DNA of 64,000 nt from Nipponacmea schrenckii (Eukaryota > Mollusca > Gastropoda > Lottiidae): NCBI GenBank assembly GCA_030562195.1, contig CM060202.1, positions 19,020,317-19,084,316 on the forward strand, written 5' to 3'. Positions 45,505-57,802 of this stretch are shown one piece after another (position 1 is the stretch's first letter; each line of letters begins with the position of its first letter). Made by a program: the position numbers and the translations under genes. Under the pieces are notes generated by a model. It was not told where the DNA came from and did no database searches. It worked only from the letters and a program-made list of their open reading frames with translations.

Positions 45505-47121
45505 GAGAACAAATTATAAAAACATCGTAATTGTATAGTTGTAACATGGAAAGTAGAATATGCTTTGATGATTTCATGAAAAATAAGGTTATTTTGATTG
45601 GCAGGCCTCAAATGTGCAATAACTAGGTATTACTCTACGACACAATAGAAGTGGGAGTTTCGCCAGAGATATGCAAATGGCAATTTGTCAAGCCCTAATG
45701 AAAACAGATAAAGAAATGCATGTGGATATTCCAATGACAGAATATGAACTATTTTTTGATTACTCAACTCTATAGAGCAAAGGTTACATGTATACTGTAT
45801 GCCTAATTTGTTTAAAATAGCAAAAGCCAGTTAATAAGCAGTAAGATTCATATGTATGCCAAAACCACCTCACTCTCAGATTTTTGGAATAACTATATAA
45901 AGACCAAAGCAAAGCAAAGCCAAAGGCCGTAGATATGTACCGGTATGTAAAATTGTACAGTGAAAATGAAACGTGAGAGTTGGTTTTACCTCTATGTTTG
46001 TTGATTTCTTTCAGTTGACTAGCAATTCACTCAAATAACGCGATGAAAGGATTCGTTATTATCAATTCATAATTTGGATACAAAACAACAGTGTATTCAA
46101 AACAAAATTTCTTCAAAAAAAAGTCAAGTCATTCCACGAAACCAGAAATACATTCAGAAAAATGTTGTGGTCTGACTCCAAGGTCAAGGCCTTTTTAAGG
46201 TGAAGGTTGGATATTTCTCTCAGCAGTTGTTTTTCTTTTGATTATATTCAAAAAACAGCATTTAATACCAATTTACCTTCTTAAAGCTTATCAATCCATT
46301 TGGTTTAACTGCTACAAAGATTAAGGTCAGTGAGGAGCTGACACAAAGTCGCCAGACATTAGTAGCAGTAGCCTACTAAATTAAAAAACTACCGGTCCGT
46401 TGTGGCATACTACCACTGCTTCTTTAAGTTTTAAGTCTAAGACTCTGAGAGTGTAAGAGTCTAAACGACCTCTTTGACTTTAGATAAACTTCTTATCTTA
46501 ACCGCTTCAGATTATGAGAAAGCTGTAAGTCTGTATCAGGTATAGAATACTTATGATTTGTCCGAAACTTGCTGACTCTATTCCCAGCCTCTGATAGCCT
46601 TTTGGAAAGATATAACTGGGGGAGAGCCATAAAAAATAGATAAAAAAATTGGGGATTTTCAGCACCTTCCTGGGTTCAGAGATTTTAAACGTATCTGATG
46701 GACCTAGAACAATAGGCTTTGTGCACCAAGCATTGGCTATATTTTAGTGTTTGCCAAGCCAACACTTGGTTTTATACAATTTCAATATGTATAACACTGT
46801 CCACTGAAAAGATAGGCAGGAGAAGGAGACAGTATTATAATTTACAGGAAAGCATAAAAAATGATAGGGCCTACTGGTACAATGACAAGTGAACAATGTA
46901 ATTATGATTAATAATTATGCCTTGGCCTTTAATTGAGTTTAAAAAGGGATTTTTTAGTACAGAAGATATTTAGAAGGAACATGTTTTAAATGTTATAATT
47001 TACTTTACTGGCAATAAGAAAATTTCTTTTTGACATGGACAAATTTTTTATTTCTACTATGGTTGAAGAATAGACCTGCCTATACTCTATTTAATCATGT
47101 GAAATTGTTTTTTAGGCCTAG
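45505..47121. promoter_or_regulatory. Shared upstream region of divergent SLC30A9 and MMAA
   Basis: About 1.6 kb separates the two start codons, which point away from each other. Untranslated exons of SLC30A9 may lie here. A half copy of the foldback element family is at 46557-46615. No TATA box or clear CpG-rich core was found by eye. Confidence 0.4.
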
Positions 47122-50100
47122 ATGATAAATATGAGTAGAATAAATGGTCAGTTATTACGATCTGCATGTGATTTATGTGGTAGATCTACGTTAAAACTGA
47201 CCAAGAATTATTTACACACAAGCAGACGGACACTTAGTCATCTAACATCTTCATTAGATGTTCCAGTATCTAAAAAGAAAATACAACACCCTAATGTAGC
47301 AAAGGACTATATCAATGTGGAAAAATACCTCGGAAAAGAAAACGATATGGTGATTGATTTATACAATGGATTGAGGAATGGTCAACGCTCAAGTTTAGCA
47401 AGGGCAATAACTCTTGTTGAGACTTCACATAAAGAGAAGAAGAAACAAGCACAGTTATTATTAATGAAGATACTACATGATAATATAGCTGAAAATACTC
47501 ATTCCTTATCCAAACAGACCACATTTAGAATAGGTAACAGATTTTACCTTAATGCCATGATTCTGTAATGGAACAAATGTTCCTGTAGCAATAGATTTTG
47601 AATAAAATTTTATTGGATCATATAACTAGGTGGAATTAGTAAAAAAATTGTTGAGTTTGGCTGTTCATACTTCATAAGTCTATAGCATGCTATCAAATAC
47701 TCATAGTGGAATTATTTGACCACACCACGCGAGTGAACCATTTCTCAAATATTACTGTAAGGCTACAAATTATTGCGAGATAGAAATTAATGCGTTAAAT
47801 GCAACCTATCCGCGATCGCATTAATTTGTATCCGCATTTTTAAATACATATTTGCAAGTGAATTATATGGACAAAGGGTAATATTGGTCAAGTATTTAAA
47901 TTGAGACCGGACGGGATTAAGTAATTAGGTAATTATCTCTAAATTTGAAGCAGATTAGTAATCAATGACCTTAAAAAAGTTTAATAAAAAGAACGTTAAT
48001 TGATAAGATGAGGTGAATACAGCACCAGCTGTCATACTTCCGGGAAGTCATTTTCTTTTTTATGATATTAAAAAATGCGACACCTATCGCGGATCGCATT
48101 AATTTGTACTCACATTTTAGTCTCTTTACCCCATGTCGCATTAATTTCTAGCCTTGCAGTATATTTATAATGTACTGATAACCAGTATTAAACAATATTT
48201 ACAGGATTATCAGGTCCACCCGGTGCTGGTAAAAGTACATTTATTGAAGCGTTTGGTAAATATTTGACCAGTAAAAATCATAAAGTAGCTGTGTTAGCTG
48301 TTGATCCTTCTTCATCTACTACTGGAGGTAGGGCAGAGTTTCTAGAAACTTTTCATTCTTCCAAATACACAAGATTATATCTTAATTATATTGATTGACT
48401 AAAGCTCATCTAATGCTGCTGAATTATGTTTTGAATAAACAACACTCATTAACTGATTTGACTTGAGGTGTAGAAGCCAAATTTTTCAGAACTGATGCGA
48501 TGCAGGTATATTCAAAGATGCAAATCTCACATCTAAGAAAGTGTCCAAAATTCCGCTTGTTTTTCTCTTATTTATGAAAAAATAAAAATTCCACTTAGTT
48601 ATTAAGTTTATCAAATTGATATTAATTCTCCAGAGCCCTGAAAGCTGTTTTTCTGTATTCTAGGTTCATTATTAGGAGATAAAACTCGGATGCCAGAACT
48701 GTCATGTGATGACAATGCGTATATACGACCCTCACCATCTCGTGGTACTCTGGGTGGTGTTACTAGGACTACCAATGAAGCTATAGTACTATGTGAAGGT
48801 ACTGGATTTGATATTGTTATTGTAGAAACAGTGGGTAAGTGTTATATCCTAGTGGTTTGTCTGGTTGATAGGTAAAAAGTTACTATTTAACATAAGACAT
48901 TGGCACAGGGTTAAAATTCAATACATCAGATGAAGTACGGTAACAAAATTTTTAGAAGTATTTTTTTTGACCTAAGTTGTCTTATAGTGCTGCATAGTAT
49001 TTTTATTTTTGTTATATATCAAATAAAATTTATAAGTGTCTTAATTTTTCTTTAGTTTTTGTTATTTTTTATATACTATTATACAATGTTATTTCTGATA
49101 TACTATTATACAATGTTATTTTTTTTATACTATTTTACAATGTTATTTTTTTTATACTATTATACAATGTTATTTCTGATATACTATTATACAATGTTAT
49201 TTTGTATATACTATCATAATATGTTATTTTTTATATACTATTATACAATGTTATTTTGTATATACTATTATACAATGTTATTTCTGATATACTATTATAC
49301 AATGTTATTTTGTATATACTATTATAATATGTTATTTTTTATATACTATTATAATATGTTATTTTTGATATACTATTATACTATGTTATTTCTGATATAC
49401 TATTATACAATGTTATTTTGTATATACTATTATAATATGTTATTTTTTATATACTATTATACAATGTTATTTTGTATATACTATTATAATATGTTATTTT
49501 TGATATACTATTATACAATGTTATTTTGTATATACTATTATACAATGTTATTTCTGATATACTATTATACATTGTTATTTTTTGATATACTATTATAATA
49601 TGTTATTTCTGATATACTATTATACAATGTTTTTTTTTATACTATTATACAATGTTATTTTTTATATACTATTATACAATGTTATTTCTGATATACTATT
49701 ATACTATGTTATTTCTGATATACTATTATACAATGTTATTTTGTACATACTATTATACATTGTTATTTTTTATATACTATTATAATATGTTATTTTTTAT
49801 GTACTATTATACATTTTTATTTTTTATATACTATTATACAATGTTATTTTGTATATACTATTATACTATTTTATTTTTTTTATACTTTTATACAATGTTA
49901 TTTCTGATAAACTATTATACAATGTTATTTTGTATAAACTATTATACAATGTTATTTTGTATATACTATTATAATATGTTATTTTTTATATACTATTATA
50001 CAATGTTATTTTTTATATACTATTATACATTGTTATTTTTTATATACTATTATACTATGTTATTTTGTATATACTATTATACAATGTTATTTTTTATATA

Positions 50101-51802
50101 CTGTTATACTATTTTATTTTTTATATACTTTTATACATTGTTATTTCTGATATACTATTATACAATGTTATTTTTTTTATACTATTATACAATCTTATTT
50201 TTTTATACTATTATACAATCTTATTTTTTTATACTATTATACTATGTTTTTTTCTGATATACTATTATAGCCTACTATTTTATACTATGTTATTTCTGAT
50301 AAACTATTATACAATCTTATTTTGTATAACTATTAAACATTGTTATTTTTGATATACTATTTACAATTATTTTTTATACTATTATACATGTAGGTCAATC
50401 TGAGTTTGTTAGTGATATGGTAGATATATTTTGTTTATTAATACCCCCAGCAGGAGGGGATGAACTACAAGGTAAATTTTATACTTCTTGTTTTGAAAGT
50501 CATCAAAACATTTACAATATCAAACAACATGCAGATTTGATTCTGGGAAAACTCATATACATGCAATATTTATTTTAGGTTGTAAGTCAATTTATTTCTA
50601 CATTCATACCTTTATTACATACCTTGACTCCATAATCTTTGTCAGGATTTTCAATCATCAATGTAGAAAACAACTCAAATCTTTGACAGCAGTCATGAAT
50701 GCCAAAACGTTATGTAACCTGTGTCTTAACTGAAAAGCTTTCCATAACTTGCCTCGAAAGGACAATAGACTTTACCAACTTCTGTCGGAATGCAGACTGA
50801 AAGTGGGTTTGTTGTCTGAAAACTACATAGCATGAAACTGATGGTTTATTTTAGTTGTATTTAGCACTATTTAAGCAGTAAGATTTTTTGTTATAGTATA
50901 ATGTAGGTATACAGGACACCTGTTTTGAATACTCGTTATCTATTATTATAGGTATCAAGAAGGGTATAGTAGAAGTAGCTGATATGGTAATAGTTAATAA
51001 GAGTGATGGTGATTTAATACCAGCTGCTAGAAGAATACAAACAGAATATATCAGTGCTTTAAAATTTATGAGAAAAAGATCCAAAGTTTGGAAACCCAAG
51101 GTATAAATGTCAATGATACTGTTAGTCAGGGTTACATTAGGGTCTAACAAAGTGCTTCTTGAATGTTTGTCAATTTAACCTTTTGACCTGTTGATGCAAA
51201 CAAAAGGTGTATACCTAGAAGCGTTAGACACTAAATATTCCCTTTATTCGCAAAACCGCAGAATTGGATAGAGCAGAAAGATGATTGTTAAAACAGGTTT
51301 GATCAAAAGTTAACTTGGCGAATGTTCAAGAACCACGCTATAAAACCCTAATTGAAGCAAATTTTAAAATAAAAGCTTACAAAAAAAACGCCCAAATTTG
51401 GTCAAATTTCAATTAGAATAACCACTTCCTTTGACTCGTATTCTGAAGTAAACAGTGTTCAGGACCTCTTTGAAGTATATTCTAACGATGATTTGTGATT
51501 TGTCATTTCAGGTGACTAGGATCTCCTCCTTTACTAAAGATGGAATTCCAGAATTGTGGGATACATTAAGTGAATATCGTAAAGTAATGATTGAGTCTAC
51601 TGAATTCACCATACGTAGACAAAAACAATTAAAGATTTGGATGTGGAACCATATTAAAGATAATATATTAGATGTTTTCTGTGAAAACAATAAGGTGGAA
51701 GATAAGTTACCAATGTTAGAAAATCTAGTTATGAAAGGTGCTATTACTCCTGGTTTTGCCGCAGATCTTTTACTGCGAGACTTTATACAGACTTTTAAAT
51801 AA
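47122..51802 (+). CDS. MMAA: Methylmalonic aciduria type A protein, mitochondrial G3E-type GTPase
   Basis: GTPase chaperone (MeaB/ArgK family) that loads and protects adenosylcobalamin on methylmalonyl-CoA mutase in the mitochondrial matrix. Exons: 47122-47533, 48205-48327, 48664-48834, 50394-50471, 50952-51100 and 51512-51802; 407 codons (human 418). The N-terminus is basic, without acidic residues early on, fitting a targeting peptide; ATG at 47131 is an alternative start. Motifs: Walker [11 protein letters not shown] (exon 2), [45 protein letters not shown] before exon junction 3/4, then [17 protein letters not shown], and NKSDGD (base recognition). The C-terminal dimerisation arm ([12 protein letters not shown]... 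) is present. Odd point: the junction of exons 3 and 4 lacks the Val-Gly of the otherwise highly conserved ETVGVGQSE motif. Intron 3 is almost wholly a minisatellite. Confidence 0.93.
47753..48163. mobile_element. MITE-like element in MMAA intron 1
   Basis: Terminal inverted repeats: TACTGTAAGGCTACAAATTA at the left and TTAATTTCTAGCCTTGCAGTA at the right. The interior words ATCGCATTAATTTGTA recur. About 410 bp, flanked by AT-rich DNA; no coding capacity. Confidence 0.65.
49050..50392. repeat. About 26-bp AT-rich minisatellite filling MMAA intron 3
   Basis: About 50 units of ATACTATTATACAATGTTATTT with TCTGAT, TTTTAT or TTGTAT spacers. The array runs to within a few bases of the 3' splice site; the last unit TATACTATTATACATG is followed directly by TAG and exon 4. 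The long open frames with Tyr/Phe/Leu repeats (49059-49598, 49652-50257) are artefacts of the period. Confidence 0.95.
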
Positions 51803-52518
51803 GAAATTTCAATATATAGTGTTTCTTGCAATATGTGTTACAGGTTTAATTTTGAAAGGGAGCTGTTCAGTTCAAGGATATTTATCATTTGATATACAGT
51901 GTTCAGTTCTAGTTAAAGTCTTGCTAAAATAAGGAACCCCTCCATTAATTTATGATTTAGGATTAAAGGATGGTAAATTTATATATTGTTTTGACTATAA
52001 TAATGAATAATTATTAAAATTATATTATTTGTTATATTAATTATTTGTTTTATATATAATAGAATATAATAATATTTGATATTTTTTTTTGACTATATTA
52101 TAATAGATATTATATTATTTGTTAAATTATATTATTTGTTAGTATATTATATGTTATACATAATTTGTTAGTATATTATTTTTGTTACTATATAATATAT
52201 ATTATTTGTTACCTGTATATATATTATTTGTTACCGGTATATTATATTATTTGTTACCGGTATATTATATGTTACCGGTATATAATATTATTTGTTACCG
52301 GTATGTTATATTATTTGTTACCGGTATATTATATTATTTGTTTTGACTTAACATAACTCTAATGATGATTAAGTAACAACAAGTTTAATAAAAAAGAAAA
52401 AATATAACATACAGTAAATAGTATACAGCTTTGGTAAAATTTGTAAAATCAATATTCAGAAATACGTTATCAACAGTCGCAATATTTTGACAGGACCCTT
52501 CACTGGGAATGTCAGATG
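51803..52518. other. Convergent intergenic region with a TTACCGGTATATTATA repeat
   Basis: Between the stop codons of MMAA (plus) and raftlin-like gene A (minus). From about 52020 the DNA is almost all A/T, and at 52195-52345 a unit near TTATTTGTTACCGGTATATTATA repeats about six times. No gene seen. Confidence 0.7.
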
Positions 52519-55074
52519 TTAATGTTGTAGTTCTCTTTGAAAAAACATTAAAAGTTTCAAGGTGGGTTTACTGAAAGCACCACCACCTCCCACAAGTCCT
52601 GGGTAGTCTATAATACAAACCAATTCCCATCCTTGTTGACCCATTTGAATTATCTGCCCCTCCCAGGCCAAGTTAGATTTGATATTGAACAAGCCAGATC
52701 GACCAACATCGTAAATAAATTCTACCATGGTTCCTTCGTATTTCTGAGTATTATCATTCATTTTATCTTCTGGTTTTTCAAAGAACCAAATAGTATTTAA
52801 GTTTATGCCTGCTTGCACACTCATCAATCCCTGCTGCATATTCATACTGGATGACATATCAAAAAAGATATTCACCATTTTCCAGCCTTGAGAGAGTGGG
52901 CCGTGGAAATTACCCAGCCAATCACAGTTGACAATAGTTTGAGGGTTGCCAAAACCTTGCATTTTCATAGAGATTTGTACAGGCACTGGTATGGTTTGGT
53001 ATATAAATTTTCCTCTCGAATTATTTGGTATCTCAAAAAATAAATCTACTCCAGAAACTGAAAAAGAAGACCATTTTAGTTTTATAAAGACATTTTTTAA
53101 AAATTAATAACACTCGTATAAATATTTTTTGGTTTAGGTTGAAAAGGGATTATTCACAGAGATCTCAGTACATAATGTTTGTTTTTAAGTCGAGGTTAGG
53201 AAAAGATTCTTACCAGGAGATTTTCCAGACATTTGATTCATATAGCCAGCAGACACAGAGTTGCCACTGGCACACAGAGTGACAAACCGACCACCATTTT
53301 GACTGTGAGTCACAATTGATGATAGGAGATGGTTGGTATCAGTGTTCACTTCTGTTGATGTATTTCCAAATAAGGGAATCAAACCATGCCTAATCTGTGT
53401 TGGTTGAATGCTAGATCTCTCTATAAGGAGTGTATATGTGTTCTCTGGTTCGCTTTCTTTCTTCATATAAATAGCCTGTAATTTATAACCAGAAATTTCA
53501 GAGTAATGTTACATACTGGTACCAACATTTGTTTGTCCAAAATACTAGTGTAATAATGACACTTAATAATAGTCATGGCACTGTACTTTAATGTCATATT
53601 TCTAATGTAATTACACTATGGCAATGCATGCTTAAACTACTTGGGTTTACAATCAATCATAAAATCAAATACTACACATTACAATAGCAGAAGAGTCTCA
53701 GTAGACTGTAATGACAATACTGTATTTCTAATGTCATTACACTATGTCAATGTCATGTCCAATATCTCTAATGTCATTACACTATTTCAATGTCATGTCA
53801 AATATTTCTAATATCATTACACTATGTCAATGTCATATCCAATATTTACAGTGTCATTACACTATGTCAATGTCATGTCAAGTATATCTTTACACTATGT
53901 TAATGTCCTATCCAATATTTCTAAAGTCATTACACTAATTCACTAAGTCATGTCCAACATATCCAATGACAATTACGACAAATAATCGTCAAAAAAGTCA
54001 AATTTTTCATATTAAAGGGGCACAGTCTTGATTTATTTCGGACAATCATCCGACAGCCTCAAACACATGAAATCTTTTGTTTAGCTAATCAGAAATAGTC
54101 TACAGAGCTTTCCTTTGAAATTTGAGCCTTCAAATCCATGGGTATACATAATTATCCGTGTTTGAAAATCATAATGTCTTAAGATATTATGAATGTCCCG
54201 CCATATTGGAAAATCAAAGAGTTATAAATAGACTACTGCGCAGGCCCACACTTATAAAACAAAAAGAAAGTACATGTAATAACAATTGTAGATTTTGTCA
54301 ACAGGACACACAATTTTCAGACTGACTGAAGACCAGCCGCGTACAGCACGGAAAAAAATAAAAAGTGAAATTTTTTAGGTATATTTCAAGGTATTTTGCG
54401 ATTTTCATAGAGCTTGAGTATTTCTGAGGGCTGTTTAAATGTAACAAAGGCCCAAAACGACCCCTAAAAATCAAGATTGTGCCCCTTTAATATCACACTT
54501 CATCCGATATTTACTGTTAAAAGTTCAACCTCCTCGCTCGATCAAATATTATTCCATTATCATAATCATTTTTTCTTGTCCAAGAGAATATCTCACCTTC
54601 AATCGGACTATTTCCTCATCAAGTCGAATATTCCATACCGTTAATAAACTTATTAACTGCAGAAGGTAAAGCTTATGCATGGCAGATGTCACACAGGTAC
54701 TTACCATTTAACCCTTCCAATGCAAATCGTACGAGAATATAAAAGAAATGTTAAAAAATGCATATTCCTATTACCTGATACGGTAATTTAACTGTTGAAG
54801 ACATCATCTGAGTTTGGACTTGACCTGGTACGTTTCTATAACAAACCATGTGAAACCCTTCTGCCATTGGTGCTGAAAGCAATGGATAGAAGGAATCCAT
54901 GTCTGAAGATGTCAACTGGTCCCCTTGTTTAAGTGCAAACATCTTTCCTGTCATGGACACTTCCGTGTTCACAAATCTGTACTCAACTTTAGGTCCATGG
55001 TAAGGTGGCGCAGAGGCCGCAGGATTGGCATTAAGAACCGTACCTCCCGATTTTGAAGATGCTGCACATCCCAT
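52519..55074 (-). CDS. Raftlin-like protein A
   Basis: Probable lipid-raft-associated membrane protein. Exons in order: 55074-54775, 53475-53214, 53057-52519; 366 codons. The start MGCAASSK is chosen over the in-frame ATG at 55095 because Gly2-Cys3 forms an N-myristoylation/palmitoylation site, as in raftlin (MGCG...). Raftlin-type features: VEYRFVNTE near residue 32; AEGFHMVCYRN; LPYQ-AIYMKK (equivalent to the raftlin AILIKK segment); then a second half starting VDLFFEIP with PVPVQI, CDWLGNFHGPLSQGWKMVNIFFD, TIWFFEKPED, QQGWELVCIIDYP and LLMFFQREL. Human raftlin has matching blocks (MEIFTLF, GVFIFE, YGWQLTCVLP, QIVFLQRP) and a long C-terminal tail that is missing here. Unlike genes B-D it has an intron after LPYQ. 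Molecular function in invertebrates is unknown. Confidence 0.82.
53720..53960. repeat. About 39-bp minisatellite in raftlin-like gene A intron 1
   Basis: Six or so units of TCTAATGTCATTACACTATGTCAATGTCATGTCCAATAT, with degenerate starts near 53570. Confidence 0.85.
54012..54490. mobile_element. MITE-like element with TTAAAGGGGCACA(G/A)TCTTGATTT ends
   Basis: Terminal inverted repeats of about 22 bp: left TTAAAGGGGCACAGTCTTG, right CAAGATTGTGCCCCTTTAA, bounded by TTAA. About 480 bp, no transposase frame. It lies in raftlin-like gene A intron 1. The ends resemble but are not the same as the AAAGGGATA family. Confidence 0.75.
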
Positions 55075-56308
55075 GGTTGCACTCTGTAGAAACAATTGTC
55101 TAAAACAACCGTAGTGACCTTAAATTTAAAATCTGAAATATAAAATTTCGCCTATATCCAATTCAGTCTTGCACAATAATTATCAAGTTACAAATTAAAC
55201 AGTAATCGTGTTGCTCATTGGCCAAATATTCTAATAACGCCTTAAATTAAAATAAAATAAACAAATTCTTATGGAAGACATTTACTTTCTTTACCTGAGC
55301 GACATTTCTTATCATTGCTTGATAAAGACCAGAGAACGCTGGTTGAAACGTTAAAAGGGTTTTTTTTTCGAAATAAAGTTAGTAATTGTATTCCATACGA
55401 ATTTGATTATTTTATGCAACACTTTTACTAAATGTCATTTAAATATTACGCCTTATACTGATTACAGTTAGGAGTTAACCCTTATTTCGTAATTGCATTT
55501 ATCAAATATAATAAGCTTACTTTGTCCCCACTGGCGATCATGACCTATTATTTTTATTTACAATGAAGCATTGTATTATTGGTTACTATGACCACAATAT
55601 CAATAATCTAAAATCAGTCGTCTATTTGTTGCTTTCATTTTCTAATGCATTAGAAATCAACGAGCGATACATTACAATCTGTATCTATTGTATAACAATT
55701 AGGAAGAGAAACTTGCCTGTTGCGACACCACGTCTAACCTGCAATAGATTATTTTCACTTAGGTGAAAATTTCACAATACTCGACCATGTTTGTTGACTA
55801 AGTTGCTATAAACAGTTCGATATAACACACTGAAGACCAGTTATTCTGCTAACTTGAATTAGCTTACTAAGATACAATACAGACGGCCTATAGACTATCA
55901 ATTCATTTCTTGAAGTGATACAATCCAAGAACTGTGTAGGAATATATAATTTGTCAGTCTCCTGGGTGAAGCTACATTCATTATGAAAACTAAATGGATG
56001 GAAATGGATCACAGAAATATATTGACCTTGTTAAATTCTTGGAGGGTGAAGGAATTTTTTTTTTGGGGGGGGGGGGGCAATAATAACACAGAATGTTAGG
56101 AGTTTTAATTTTTCTGCATAAATAATTACCAATACCGGTATTTAATTCAATGATTTATTTAATGAGTGTCTGACAATTGCGCATCGACCATCTACGTTAC
56201 ATTTTACCATAAAATATGTACAAGGAATGCTACATAAAACGATCATATAAACACAGATTGTGATCCAGCAACGATCGCATCGCATTCAACAAATATTCTC
56301 GGTCCTTT
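55075..56308. other. Intergenic between raftlin-like genes A and B
   Basis: Carries a Penelope-linked hairpin and its flanks (about 55300-55450) and a run of T and G residues at 56055-56077. No supported gene. Confidence 0.5.
55316..55352 (+). ncRNA. Hammerhead-like hairpin (degenerate), second copy
   Basis: CTTGATAAAGACCAG-AGAACG-CTGGTTGAAACG is nearly identical to 20490-20530, and is followed by the same AAATAAAGTTAGTAATTGT(A)TTCCAT tail. A nearby TACTAAATGTCATTT block links it to the element at 33.7 kb. Confidence 0.35.
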
Positions 56309-57802
56309 TTATAATAATTCTCTTTGAAAAAACATGATATTGCCAAAATTAATTTTGCAAAACGTTCTTTGAACATTCGGATTTTGAATGATACAAGCCA
56401 ACTCCCACCCTTCTAAACCCATTCTACATATCTCATTTTCCCAAAAAGCTTTTCCATTTTGTATAGAAACGGCCTTTTCTGGAGAGGTACCTACAGATTG
56501 CTGAATTACCGCACCCTCGTACCTCTGTGTGCATTCGTCTTCTGAGCGTGGTTTTTCGTAAACCCAAAGAAAGGTTTTTATAATCACTGTTCCAACAATA
56601 GATGGTTGGCATTTACTACTACCATCAGCAAATATATCGATCAGCCGCCACCCCTTCTTCAGGTGTTGATCGAATTCACAAACCCAATCGCAATCCAAAC
56701 AGATCTTGGTGCTTGTAGTCCCTTCTATCATATTCTGAATGACAGTAACAGGTTCCACGTGGTAACTGTACATTTCAATTGCTGGGGGGCTTGGAACCTC
56801 AAAGATCATGTCCATCTGAAGAACTACAATAAAATAAAAAGTCATTTTAGGAAATGTGGTTTTTTTTCGGTAAATTTATAAAAAAAAATTGACGTCCTGG
56901 GTGTGCTCATTAAGTGGTTGGAAAAGCCACACAATTCGTATCCGTTGAATATGACTTGGTTGTCAGACTAACAATGAGGAGAAAAGTCATCATTTTCTAA
57001 TGTTGATGAATTTGAGGAATGTTGCACTTCATAACTATGCTTCGTATGGGTAAGCATATCCCTACTCTGTAATGCGGAGCTGCAAGATTTTTTTTATGGT
57101 AGACTACTTAATATACAACTTCAATAACTTAAGTCTCTCTTTTGAAAAACTATCGACATCATGTTCATCTTAACTGAATGTCATGCTGATGATGTTAAAG
57201 AATGAAGGACACAACCTACCGGGTTTAGATCCATCTAAACTGAAGTTAAATCCTTTGAAAACTGATGCCCCAGTTAATGCTGCTGTTACAAACCTGTCTC
57301 CATTGGCCGCTCTGGCGTGTATAAGCTCTATGATATGGTTTGTATCCGACTTCACTTCAAAAGCTTTGTCATGAAACCCGGCATCGCCTATGATTTTACC
57401 TAGAATATTAACATGCTCTACGGACAATGTCCAATTTTCTTCATCGTCGACACTGACTTCAGATTTTGTCGATAGAGGGTTAATCTTCTTGTACAGAATT
57501 CCTTGATATTGTTCAGTTTTAGCCCTCTGAGTGTTTGATTTTTGGTTGGGTAGAGGAATATGATGAAGACTCAACAATCTTTGCTTGTTCTCATACATAG
57601 CTTCTAAGTTTTTCATTAGTTCTTTCATCTGTTCCACATCCACCACATGTCTGACATGACCTTCCGTTCTACTTGATAGCTTCACCGGAACCACATCAGT
57701 ATGGAAAGTGTATTCGTATTTTACACCATCATAAGGTTTAGTTGAAAGAACATTAAGTAACACCGTACAGTGACCCTTTGGCTGTGAGGCTCCACAACCC
57801 AT
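56309..57802 (-). CDS. Raftlin-like protein B
   Basis: Two exons: 57802-57220 and 56823-56309; 365 codons. Start chosen at MGCGASQP (Gly2, Cys3 acylation site); an in-frame ATG lies two codons upstream. First half: VKYEYTFHTD, a longer charged insert than in the paralogs (about residues 60-110, with RAKTEQYQGILYKK), then DTNHIIELIHARAANGDRFV. Second half: QMDMIFEVPSPPAIEMYSYHV, CDWVCEFDQHLKKGWRLIDIFAD, LWVYEKPRS, EGWELACIIQNP and IMFFQREL, ending there. The intron falls at the same place and phase as the last intron of A, C and D (KPG|V). It is the most diverged of the four. Family assignment to raftlin is by motif order. Confidence 0.82.

Noticed and set aside
49059..50352. Several long open frames of Tyr/Phe/Leu-rich peptide
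   Set aside because: They are frames through the 26-bp AT-rich minisatellite in MMAA intron 3; three overlapping frames are open at once, and no start context or splice logic supports a gene.
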